In this document: positions 6,360 through 13,937 of the stretch, one piece after another | Layout: every line of letters starts with the position of its first letter | How positions within the stretch are numbered: the stretch's first letter is position 1 | From: Lichenicola sp050954785 | GTDB taxonomy: Bacteria > Pseudomonadota > Alphaproteobacteria > Acetobacterales > Acetobacteraceae | Direction of reading: 5' to 3' | NCBI GenBank assembly: GCA_050954785.1 | Contig: JBPBQO010000081.1 | Span: 1-19,387, forward strand | DNA: 19,387 bases | Position numbers and translations under genes: made by a program | The notes under the pieces: generated by a model | The model's database searches: none | The model's input: only the letters and a program-made list of their open reading frames with translations | Told to the model about the DNA's origin: nothing

Positions 6360-7913
6360 TCATGCAGCGATGGCCAGGGTCCGAGCCAGGCGCGGTTCGG
6401 CATCCGACACGATTTCGACCACGGCACCCCGCCTGCGCCGCGCGGCGGCCCATTCCGACAAGGCCTCCATGCAGGTGTGGTCGATGTGTCGCAGCGCCTT
6501 CGAACGTACCCGTAACACCTGGCTGGACGGCACCTCGTCGAGCGCCTTCTGCAGTTGTGGCAGCATCAGGAAGGTGGCTCGGCCGGCAAGGCGCACTTCG
6601 GTGATGCCGTCGCCGAGCGAGCGATGGCGGACGCGTAGCCGCAGCCTGGTCAGATGCGGGATGGTTTCGAGCACGACCAGCCCGAGCCCGACCAGCACGC
6701 CGGTGAGCAGGTCGGTCGAGACCACGGTCACGAACGTCACCGCCCAGATGATCGCGGGCAGGATGCCGTATCGATCGAACAGATGGCGCACATGCTGCAG
6801 GCTCACCAACCGGTAGCCGGTCACCACCAGCACGCCGGCAAGTGCCGCCATCGGCACCAGTCGCAACAGCCAGGGTGCCGCCACGACCAGCGCCAGCAGC
6901 CAGACCCCGTGCAGGATGGCCGAGAGCCTGGAGGCCGCGCCGGCCTGTACGTTGGCAGAGGACCGCACGATCACGCCGGTCATCGGCAACGCGCCGAGCA
7001 GACCGCACAACACGTTACCGACGCCCTGCGCCGAAAGCTCGCGATTGTACTGGGTGCGCGGACCGTCATGCATCCGGTCGACGGCGGCGGCGGACAGCAA
7101 TGTCTCGGCACTGGCGATGAAGGCGACCGCCAGAGCCGTGGGAAGCAGGCCAAAGACTGCCGGACTGGCAAGGACGCCGAGGTCGATCACGCCGATTCCG
7201 CCGAGGAAGGAGTCCGGGACCGCCACGAACTTGATCGGCAACGCCGCCACGGCCGCCAGAATGGTGCCTGCGAACACGCCGACCAGCGCACCCGGCAACA
7301 GGCGCAGACGCTTTGGCCTGAATTTCTCCCAGCCGATCATGCAGGCGATCGTGACCAGCCCGACCATCAGCGCCATCTGCGGCGCCTTGCCATCGAACGG
7401 CAGCAGGCCCGCATACGCTGCAGGAATCGCCATCAGGTTGCCTAACCCGTCCGGAAGCGGCTTGTGGTCCAGCAGCACGTGCACCTGGCCAGCGACGATC
7501 AACACGCCGATGCCGGCGAGCATGCCATGCACCACTGCCGGCGATACCGCTCGGAACCAGCCGCCAAGCCGTACTGTCCCGGCTGCAATCTGGATCAGTC
7601 CGGCCAGCAGCAGGATCGGCCCGAGTGCGCCGACGCCATGCTGGCGCACCAGGTCGAACACGATCACCGCGAGGCCGGCCGCCGGACCGCTCACCTGCAG
7701 CGGCGACCCGGCCAGAAAGCCGACCACGATGCCGCCGATGATCCCGGTAAGGATCCCCTTCTCGGGCGGCAGGCCGGACGCTACCGCGATACCCATGCAC
7801 AGTGGCAGCGCCACCAGGAACACGACCAGAGAAGCCGGCAGGTCGCGCGCCAGCGTGCCGATGAAGCCCTGGGCCGGCTTAGCCGTCACGGCCGGCGCTG
7901 GATTTTTGGTCAT
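6360..7913 (-). CDS. SulP-family anion transporter with C-terminal STAS domain
   Basis: 517-aa inner-membrane SLC26/SulP transporter. The membrane domain covers about residues 20-410, with the family start LPASLVVFLVALPLCMGIAV, the LTGIIGGIVVGFLAGSP and SGPAAGLAVIV segments, and a SAETLLSAAAVDRMH-type central helix. A STAS domain occupies about residues 425-517 (VLRVRSKALRHIDHTCMEAL). SulP proteins carry sulfate, bicarbonate or other anions. The gene starts inside the stop of the beta-carbonic anhydrase (ATGA overlap), so bicarbonate is the most likely substrate by association, as in known SulP-carbonic anhydrase pairs and fusions. Direction and coupling ion cannot be told. Confidence 0.93.
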   Translation of the reverse strand: MTKNPAPAVTAKPAQGFIGTLARDLPASLVVFLVALPLCMGIAVASGLPPEKGILTGIIGGIVVGFLAGSPLQVSGPAAGLAVIVFDLVRQHGVGALGPILLLAGLIQIAAGTVRLGGWFRAVSPAVVHGMLAGIGVLIVAGQVHVLLDHKPLPDGLGNLMAIPAAYAGLLPFDGKAPQMALMVGLVTIACMIGWEKFRPKRLRLLPGALVGVFAGTILAAVAALPIKFVAVPDSFLGGIGVIDLGVLASPAVFGLLPTALAVAFIASAETLLSAAAVDRMHDGPRTQYNRELSAQGVGNVLCGLLGALPMTGVIVRSSANVQAGAASRLSAILHGVWLLALVVAAPWLLRLVPMAALAGVLVVTGYRLVSLQHVRHLFDRYGILPAIIWAVTFVTVVSTDLLTGVLVGLGLVVLETIPHLTRLRLRVRHRSLGDGITEVRLAGRATFLMLPQLQKALDEVPSSQVLRVRSKALRHIDHTCMEALSEWAAARRRRGAVVEIVSDAEPRLARTLAIAA

Positions 7914-8626
7914 CGCGCCGGCTGCTGCATGACGCCGGCGCCGAGCGGTATGACCGAGCCGCCACTGCGGCCAGGCACTGCGATCGGCATGGTCTCATCA
8001 TCGTCGATCGGCCGGAACTCGCCGCTTTCGCCATCGAGCGCGTGCATGAGGCCAGTCTCGAGATCGAAGAACCAACCATGCAGCCGTAGCCGGCGATTGG
8101 CCAGGCGAGCCGCGACGCACGGATGGGTGCGCAGGTTTTGCAATTGGGCGATGACATTTTCCTGCGCCATGGCGCGGCTGGCTTCCGAGGGCGACAGGTT
8201 CTGCCCGGCATGCACTTCAGCAAAGACGCTGACGGCAGCATGGCTGTGTCGAAGCCAGGTCTTAACGTTGGGCATCGATTCGAGTTGCTCGGGGTGCAGC
8301 AGGCCCTTCATCGCGCCACAGTCGGAATGCCCGCAGATGACGATGTCGCGCACGTCCAGCGCCATCACCGCGTATTCGATCGTGGCCGACACGCCGCCGG
8401 TGGCCTGCTCGCCCGGTGGCACGATATTACCGGCATTGCGGCAGACAAACAGTTCGCCTGGCCCGCATTGCATAATCAATTCCGGAATGACCCGGCTGTC
8501 CCCGCAGGAGATCACCAGAGCTTTCGGCTGCTGTCCGTCGCGTACAAGCTGACGATAGAGCGGCATCTGCTTGGGGAACACGTCGGACCGGAAGCGCGCC
8601 ATGCCCGTAAAAAATCGATCATCCAT
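7910..8626 (-). CDS. Beta-class carbonic anhydrase
   Basis: 238-aa zinc enzyme that interconverts CO2 and bicarbonate. The zinc ligands and catalytic dyad are in place: C41-x-D43-x-R45 in SCGDSRV, then H100-x2-C103 in ICGHSDCGAMK. The segment VCRNAGNIVPP is also typical. The last 30 or so residues extend past the core and look flexible. No signal peptide, so cytoplasmic. GAGGG lies about 8 nt before the ATG. It is the first gene of a two-gene unit with the SulP transporter, sharing a 4-nt ATGA overlap. Together they probably supply or trap bicarbonate for carboxylation or pH balance. Confidence 0.95.
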   Translation of the reverse strand: MDDRFFTGMARFRSDVFPKQMPLYRQLVRDGQQPKALVISCGDSRVIPELIMQCGPGELFVCRNAGNIVPPGEQATGGVSATIEYAVMALDVRDIVICGHSDCGAMKGLLHPEQLESMPNVKTWLRHSHAAVSVFAEVHAGQNLSPSEASRAMAQENVIAQLQNLRTHPCVAARLANRRLRLHGWFFDLETGLMHALDGESGEFRPIDDDETMPIAVPGRSGGSVIPLGAGVMQQPAR

Positions 8627-8850
8627 GAGCCGACCCTCGAAATCACACCGCTCCTAAAAGTCCGGAGCACGTGACCGAAGATGGCAGGTTGGTCTTGCTG
8701 ATGTGCGAACCGGCAAAGACAAATTATGTCTATGGCAGCAGTGACAACGCAATACTTACTGCTTCATTAACTATTGTTGAAGGAGTCGTTCCATACGGAC
8801 ACGGCAGCCGGCAATCGACCGCACGCAGCATGAGCCCGATACCGCAGGTT

Positions 8851-8881
8851 CCGAGGGCAAAGCCCTCGGTTCCGGCCGGAA
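8851..8881. repeat. Adjacent hairpin and 12-bp palindrome downstream of receptor gene
   Basis: CCGAGGGC (8851-8858) and GCCCTCGG (8862-8869) form a perfect 8-bp stem with a 3-nt loop. The next 12 bases (8870-8881) are the perfect palindrome TTCCGGCCGGAA. Both lie 24-57 nt beyond the stop of the TonB-dependent receptor gene, where transcription should end. No T-run follows on the minus strand, so it may be a Rho-assisted or RNA 3'-end-stabilising structure, or one copy of a dispersed palindromic repeat. Confidence 0.45.
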
Positions 8882-8905
8882 ATTCTGTATTTCGTTTTGG
8901 GTGTA

Positions 8906-11653
8906 TCAAAAATGAGCACGAACCGAGAAGGTTACGGCGGCCGGCTCTCCGGGCAGCGCGTCGTTGAACGCCTGGCTGCAACCATACGGGTTGATCGCCT
9001 TGCCCTTGAATGGGCCGGTGGCGAAGTTACCACAGCTCGACGGCGACACCTGGTTGTAGAAGTACTGGAAATACTTCGTGTTAAAGATGTTCAGCACGTT
9101 CAGGTCGAAGTCGACGTATGTCAGCGGCCCAGCGTTATGCACCGGTAGCCTGTAGTTCACGTCGAGATTAAAGATCGCGAAGGGCGAGATGCCGCCATTT
9201 TTGTTGTAGAAGGTCTGGCCGGTAGTGGCATTGTAATATTCGTAGCTGCCGAACGCTGCGGGGTTGCCCTGGAGCGGCCCAAGATTGAGGAAGCCGTTGC
9301 CATCGATCGTTGTCTGCTGCTTGCCAGTGTACTGGCCCTCGAAGCGGACATTCAGTTCGTCGTCATGGAGCGCGATGTTATGATGATTGTAAGCAACACC
9401 GAACGTCGAGACCCAGTCTGGAACACCGGTAATTGGCGCGCCGCGGATGGCGAGACCGAACTGATCCTCCTGCACGGTGACCGAGGCGTTGTATGACTTG
9501 AGATATTTTGCCAGCGTGTACGAAACGTTGCCGAACACCTGCCAGCGCGGCGTCACCTGGTAGATGGCGGCAGCCTCGAAGCCCTTCATCTCCCGCTGGC
9601 CGGCATTCGAATACAGCTCCTGCAGGTAGGTCGGGCTGGACGGCGTCTGATCCTGAAAGAAGCCGAAGTCTCGCTCGACATGCTGGTAGAAATAGTCGAT
9701 CGACAGGCTCAGGTTGTTGCGATTGTACTTAACGCCAGCTTCGTACATATGCACGATCGAAGCGTTCGGCGGCGCGCCACCTGCTGCCGAGTTCACGCCG
9801 TAATCCTGCACCGGTGCGAAAATCGACGAGGTGGCGTAGCTCGCGTAAAGCGACACGCCACGCGCCGCCGGCAGGATCTTGTCCAGGTCGTAAGCGGCGT
9901 TGAGGAACGGCAGCCAGGTGCGGTCCCATTTGTGGATCTTGTACTCTCCATAGGCCGCCCCGGCGTTTGCAGCACTTGGCGTCCCACCCAGGACCTCGCT
10001 GCCGCGCAGGCTGGTGTCGCTGGTCTGCAGCGTCACACCGGGGGTGATGTGAAGCGTGTTGTCCAGCAGGTCGATCTTATCCTGTGCATAGCCCTCATAG
10101 ATCGTGCGCTGCACACCGCCATCGAAGCCGCTGGTCAGGTTGGCAGGGGTATGCGAAAATTCGGACGTGCTGCCGTAATATTGCTGCCCAGCCGCGATGC
10201 TGCCGTTCGGCGCATAGGGCTCGATTTCCTTGGCGATCAGTGCCCCGACCTTGATGGTATTGTCGATGCCGAAAACCCGCGGCGGAGTGATGGTGACGCG
10301 CGGTTGCAGGATATAGGTGTCGCTGTGGGTCGACTGGTAACTCGAGTTGAAGCCGCACGGGCTTTTCTGGTTAGCGGCAGCGAATTGAGCCGTGGTCGAG
10401 GCGGGGCAATTGGTGAGTGGGTTGGGATTAAGAGTATACACCCCCGGAACGTAATTGCTGGTACCCAGGCCGTAGCCTGATTGCTGGCCGAAACCGGCAA
10501 TGGTCTGGTTAAACGGATTGGCACCGCCCACACCCACGGAGCCGGATTCTCCGTTTGGCGCGAAAATCGTCGGGTTTCCGTAGGTAGAACTGTAGGTGTC
10601 CGAATACAGATACGAGCCGGTGATACCGGCACTGATATAATCGTTGATGTAGGTGTCGTTCTTCAGGATCATCGTGAAGTAGTCGTTGTACTGGCGCTGG
10701 AATTGCTGGTCCGGCGAGTAATTGCTGAACCGGCCGTTCTGCTGGGTGTAGGGCAGCGGCAGCGGCTCCGGCGTGATCAGGCCGCTGCCGGTGTTGTAGT
10801 TGACGGTCGCCTGGAACAGCGACTGGGCATCGTCGTAGGGCTTGTCGAAGGCAAACGACATGTTGTTGTAGCGGGCCGGCGTGTAATCGATAAAACCGCT
10901 GGTCTGCAAATTTGAATATTTCAGCATCATCGTCGGCGCGTCGACGCCGGTGCCGAGGATACCGTTCATACGGCCGGAATTGACGTCGAAGCCCTCGTTC
11001 CAGGTTCCGAACGAGCCGATCGAGCCGAACAGATCTGCACCTGCCTTCTTGTCCGGGCGTAGGCTGTCATAGGCGACGGTGCCGCCGATCGTGCCGAACG
11101 TGCTCTTGTCCGGGTAGGCGACGCCCGGATAGACCGACACGCCGCTGATCTGGTCGAGGTTGAAGTGGGCGCCGAGAAGTCCTGACAGGTAGGAGCCGGA
11201 GCCGCCGCTCAGCAGATCCTGCATCGGCACGCCGTCGAGCGTCTGCGCGACCTCCAGGCCGCGGACGCCGCGGATCGTCAACACCGGTGAATTATTGCCG
11301 ATGCCTTGCTGATACACGTTGACCGACGGGGCGGCGCGAAGCAGCGTCGCGACGCTGCCGCCGACGCTGGTCTGCGAGATCTGCGCCGCGCCGAGTTCGG
11401 TCACGGCGCTCGGCGCATCCTTTTCACGAAGCAGGCGACGGTGCGCCCGGACAGTGATGTTTTCGCTGTTGCCTGCGGTTTTGCCGTTCTGGGTGTTGGG
11501 GGCTTGCGTGCCGGCATCGGGCCGGATGCCGGAAGGCGTGGTCGTCGACGGCACTTGCGACCATGCGGCCGTGCCGGACAGGCCGGTAATGATCATAGCG
11601 GTGGCGCCACAAAGCGTCCGCCGGCAGCTAAGTGATCTCGGTGTCTGCATCAT
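8906..11653 (-). CDS. TonB-dependent outer-membrane receptor
   Basis: 915-aa outer-membrane receptor. A signal peptide covers residues 1 to about 32 (ends AWSQ). A probable TonB box lies at 65-70 (NITVRA). The plug domain is about 75-205, with PSVNVYQQGIGNNSPVLTIRG, LDGVPM and GTIGGTVAYDS. A 22-strand-type barrel fills the rest, ending in the usual aromatic residue (SVRAHF). Two Cys pairs, C416/C433 and C874/C892, fall in likely surface loops and could be disulfides. No ligand signature is recognisable, so siderophore, cobalamin, sugar or other ligands remain open. The gene is the last in line after tonB-exbB-exbD-exbD-TPR and a two-component pair, 131 bp past the kinase stop. ATG 11653 has GGAG 5 nt upstream. 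Confidence 0.95.
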   Translation of the reverse strand: MMQTPRSLSCRRTLCGATAMIITGLSGTAAWSQVPSTTTPSGIRPDAGTQAPNTQNGKTAGNSENITVRAHRRLLREKDAPSAVTELGAAQISQTSVGGSVATLLRAAPSVNVYQQGIGNNSPVLTIRGVRGLEVAQTLDGVPMQDLLSGGSGSYLSGLLGAHFNLDQISGVSVYPGVAYPDKSTFGTIGGTVAYDSLRPDKKAGADLFGSIGSFGTWNEGFDVNSGRMNGILGTGVDAPTMMLKYSNLQTSGFIDYTPARYNNMSFAFDKPYDDAQSLFQATVNYNTGSGLITPEPLPLPYTQQNGRFSNYSPDQQFQRQYNDYFTMILKNDTYINDYISAGITGSYLYSDTYSSTYGNPTIFAPNGESGSVGVGGANPFNQTIAGFGQQSGYGLGTSNYVPGVYTLNPNPLTNCPASTTAQFAAANQKSPCGFNSSYQSTHSDTYILQPRVTITPPRVFGIDNTIKVGALIAKEIEPYAPNGSIAAGQQYYGSTSEFSHTPANLTSGFDGGVQRTIYEGYAQDKIDLLDNTLHITPGVTLQTSDTSLRGSEVLGGTPSAANAGAAYGEYKIHKWDRTWLPFLNAAYDLDKILPAARGVSLYASYATSSIFAPVQDYGVNSAAGGAPPNASIVHMYEAGVKYNRNNLSLSIDYFYQHVERDFGFFQDQTPSSPTYLQELYSNAGQREMKGFEAAAIYQVTPRWQVFGNVSYTLAKYLKSYNASVTVQEDQFGLAIRGAPITGVPDWVSTFGVAYNHHNIALHDDELNVRFEGQYTGKQQTTIDGNGFLNLGPLQGNPAAFGSYEYYNATTGQTFYNKNGGISPFAIFNLDVNYRLPVHNAGPLTYVDFDLNVLNIFNTKYFQYFYNQVSPSSCGNFATGPFKGKAINPYGCSQAFNDALPGEPAAVTFSVRAHF

Positions 11654-11657
11654 GCGA

Positions 11658-11691
11658 GCTCCAAACGGTCCTTCCGGACCTGACTTGGAGC
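11658..11691 (-). promoter_or_regulatory. Leader hairpin sequestering the receptor Shine-Dalgarno
   Basis: Read on the minus strand, GCTCCAA (11691-11685) pairs with TTGGAGC (11664-11658), and inside it GGTCC (11680-11676) pairs with GGACC (11671-11667) around the GNRA-type loop GGAA. The 3' arm of the outer stem contains the GGAG ribosome-binding site, and the ATG follows 4 nt after the stem. The structure would hide the ribosome-binding site unless opened. Seen directly as complementarity; a regulatory role is inferred. Confidence 0.5.
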
Positions 11692-11784
11692 ACTTCTCGC
11701 AAACTTCGCGCCGTTTATGTCAAACTGTGTGAAGCTTTTACATCTTCGAGATCCAACTGTATCTGTTATAACACACTAGCGGAG
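11692..11784 (-). promoter_or_regulatory. Probable receptor promoter region with TGTTATAACA palindrome
   Basis: AT-rich stretch between the kinase stop and the receptor leader. It contains the perfect palindrome TGTTATAACA (11764-11773) and, on the minus strand, TTGACA (11718-11713) without a convincing -10 at normal spacing. A small 6-bp inverted repeat (GTCAGA 11784-11789, TCTGAC 11795-11800) overlaps the kinase stop codon. The gap suggests that the receptor has its own promoter, perhaps a target of the upstream response regulator; exact elements could not be fixed. Confidence 0.3.
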
Positions 11785-13116
11785 TCAGACCGTTTCTGAC
11801 GTGGTACGGTCTGGCATCACGATCTTTACGCACAACCCACCCTCGGGACGGTTGGCGAGAACCAACAGGCCACCGCCGCGCATGACCTCGCGCTGCACGA
11901 TCGCAAGCCCCAGCCCCAGTCCGCCGGTCGCACGTCCACGGGACGCCTCGACGCGATAGAACGGGGTCAGAACACGCTCCAGTTCGCCCTCGGGAATACC
12001 GGGACCATCGTCCTCGACCCGCACATGCACCCCATCCGGTTCACGCGACAGGGTCACGACAACGTTGCCGGCATAGGCCAGCGCGTTCGATACCAGGTTG
12101 GCGAAGACCCGCTTCATTGCCAGCGGCTGCAGCCTGACCGACGCATGGTCCGGTCCGACATAACGAGCATCGCGTCCGGCATCGCTGGCTTCATCCACCA
12201 ATGTCGCCAGCAATGCTGCGAGATCGATCGGACGTTTCGGTTCGGCGTTGTCCTCGCCTGCAAGATAAGAAAGTACCGAACCGACCATTGCCTCCATCTC
12301 GTCCACATCCGACTCGATGGCGCCCTGGGCTTCGGTATCTTCCAGGAAGCCGGCCCGCAGCCGCAGCCGGGACAGCGGCGTGCGCAGATCGTGCGATACC
12401 GCCGCAAGCGCCTCGGTGCGGTCGGCGATCAGCCGGTTGATGCGGCCCTGCATCGCGTTCATCGCGCGCGCCAGAAGACGCACCTCGCGGGGGCCGCCTT
12501 CCACCACCGGAACCTGCGGGCCGTGTCCGATCGCATCCGCCGCACGCGCCAGCGCCCGGAGCGGCAGGCTGAGCGTTCGCACCAGCATCGACGCCGTCAG
12601 CAACACGCAGCCGGCAAGAATCGCTGCGGACAGCAGCCCACGCGTGAAGGTATGACGAGCGAGCATGCCCGGTGCGGTGAAATCCAGGATGCTGCCATCG
12701 GGCAGCGGCAGGGTCCCACTCACGTCGCCGGCCTGGACCGGACGCCTGAGCCTCAGACCGCCCTGGCCGAACAACAGCAACTGGTTGCCGAGGCGACGAT
12801 GCAGCGGATGCATCCGTGACATCTCGGGCTCCAGATCGCCCGTGGTGAGCCAGCTCAGCCTGAGATCGGTGGTGGAGAGCATCGAGGCGATCGTGACGCG
12901 ATGGTCCGGCGGAGTAATCGACAGCAGCTTGAGGTCGGTGCTGAGCTGCTCGGCGGTTCGGGCAAGATGGGCGTCGTCGGCGCTATAAGTCTCAGCCTGT
13001 TCGTAGAACACCGTGCTGCCGGTAAACTCGAGCAGGACGGCCGCCAGCAGGACCAGGGTGACGCGTCCGACCAGCCCGCGCGGCCAGAGCTGGACCCGTT
13101 TGCTCAGGGTCGGCAT
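11785..13116 (-). CDS. EnvZ-like membrane sensor histidine kinase
   Basis: 443-aa sensor kinase. The first membrane helix is at about 15-37, a periplasmic sensor region of about 120 residues follows with no recognised fold, and the second helix is at about 160-182. HAMP lies at 183-235. HisKA contains AAVSHDLRTPLSRLRLR with phospho-accepting H242. The HATPase domain has the N box (N340, N344), DDGPGIP (369-375) and GGLGLGLAI (398-406). It starts 18 nt after the response-regulator stop and surely forms a pair with it. The periplasmic domain presumably senses a signal related to the neighbouring receptor and TonB system, but the ligand is unknown. Confidence 0.95.
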   Translation of the reverse strand: MPTLSKRVQLWPRGLVGRVTLVLLAAVLLEFTGSTVFYEQAETYSADDAHLARTAEQLSTDLKLLSITPPDHRVTIASMLSTTDLRLSWLTTGDLEPEMSRMHPLHRRLGNQLLLFGQGGLRLRRPVQAGDVSGTLPLPDGSILDFTAPGMLARHTFTRGLLSAAILAGCVLLTASMLVRTLSLPLRALARAADAIGHGPQVPVVEGGPREVRLLARAMNAMQGRINRLIADRTEALAAVSHDLRTPLSRLRLRAGFLEDTEAQGAIESDVDEMEAMVGSVLSYLAGEDNAEPKRPIDLAALLATLVDEASDAGRDARYVGPDHASVRLQPLAMKRVFANLVSNALAYAGNVVVTLSREPDGVHVRVEDDGPGIPEGELERVLTPFYRVEASRGRATGGLGLGLAIVQREVMRGGGLLVLANRPEGGLCVKIVMPDRTTSETV

Positions 13117-13134
13117 ATCGATCGCGGCGACGCG

Positions 13135-13860
13135 TCAGACGCGTTCGACGGCGGCGGTGAAGATGTAGCCGAGCCCGCGCACGGTCCTGATCAGAGCATC
13201 GGATTCCACACCCAGCTTGCGGCGCAGCCGGCTCACCAGCACATCCACGCTGCGATCGGACACATCGCCCAGCCTGGTGCGGGACAGCTCGAGCAGCCGG
13301 TCGCGAGCGATCACCCGTTGCGGGTTCTCGAGGAAGCTTGCCAGCAGGTCATGTTCGGCACCGGACAATTCCACCGCGGCGCCTTCGGGATCGCTCAGCT
13401 CGCGCCGACGCAGATCCAGGCTCCAGCCGGCGAACCGGAACATCTCGCGACGCGGCTCCGCTCCGACGCGAATTCCGCCGGACGCTCCACGACGGAGCAC
13501 CGCCCTCACCCTGGCAAGCAGTTCCTTCTGGCCGAACGGCTTGGCCACGTAGTCGTCGGCGCCGAGTTCGAGCCCGAGTACGCGATCGAGTTCCTCGCCA
13601 CGGGCGCTGACCATGATGACCGGCACCTGGCTGGTGGCGCGAAGATCGCGGCATAGGTCGAGGCCGTTGGTGCCGGGCAACATCACGTCGAGAATGACCA
13701 GGTCGAAGGGCGAGGCACCGAACGCCTCCCACATCTCGCGGCCATCCTGGGCGCCGCGCACGGCATAGCCATTGGACTGGAGCACACGCAGGATCAACAT
13801 GCGCATGCCAGGGTCATCCTCGACGACGAGGATGCGGGGGAGAGGATCGTGATCAGACAT
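13135..13860 (-). CDS. OmpR/PhoB-family response regulator
   Basis: 241-aa regulator. The receiver domain (about 8-120) shows the acidic pair D15/D16 in VVEDDPGM, phospho-acceptor D58 in LVILDVMLPG, and K108 in DDYVAKPFG. The winged-helix output domain (about 140-236) has LLASFLENPQRVIARDRLLE, RSVDVLVSRLRRKLG and IRTVRGLGYIF. ATG 13860 is the natural family start (MSDHDPLPRILVVEDD). The frame extends to ATG 13893, giving 11 extra residues of no recognisable kind. The start codon and the nearest GGAG both lie inside a long inverted repeat. It is co-oriented with the kinase and lies 77 nt after the TPR gene. Confidence 0.95.
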   Translation of the reverse strand: MSDHDPLPRILVVEDDPGMRMLILRVLQSNGYAVRGAQDGREMWEAFGASPFDLVILDVMLPGTNGLDLCRDLRATSQVPVIMVSARGEELDRVLGLELGADDYVAKPFGQKELLARVRAVLRRGASGGIRVGAEPRREMFRFAGWSLDLRRRELSDPEGAAVELSGAEHDLLASFLENPQRVIARDRLLELSRTRLGDVSDRSVDVLVSRLRRKLGVESDALIRTVRGLGYIFTAAVERV

Positions 13861-13914
13861 ATTTGATGATGATGCTCCTGTTCGGAGCATCATGGCGATT
13901 TCAAAATATGTCTG
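13854..13914 (-). promoter_or_regulatory. 61-nt two-stem inverted repeat enclosing the response-regulator start
   Basis: Outer arms CAGACATATTTGA (13854-13866) and TCAAAATATGTCTG (13901-13914) pair over 13 bp with one bulged base. Inner arms ATGATGCTCC (13869-13878) and GGAGCATCAT (13884-13893) pair perfectly over 10 bp around a 5-nt loop. In the minus-strand RNA the response-regulator AUG (13860-13858) sits in the outer stem, and the only Shine-Dalgarno-like GGAG, 14 nt upstream of it, sits in the inner stem. No U-run follows, so it is not a standard terminator. It could also act as a DNA operator. Confidence 0.6.
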
Positions 13915-13937
13915 GCCGCAACGATCCGGCAGACGGC

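Noticed and set aside
6654..7932. Long plus-strand open frames opposite the SulP gene
   Set aside because: They are mirror frames of a GC-rich membrane-protein gene; the SulP reading has full family motifs over 517 residues.
13869..13893. Hairpin read as an intrinsic terminator for the TPR gene
   Set aside because: No U-run follows the stem on the minus strand, and the structure extends over the next gene's start codon, so a leader role is more likely.
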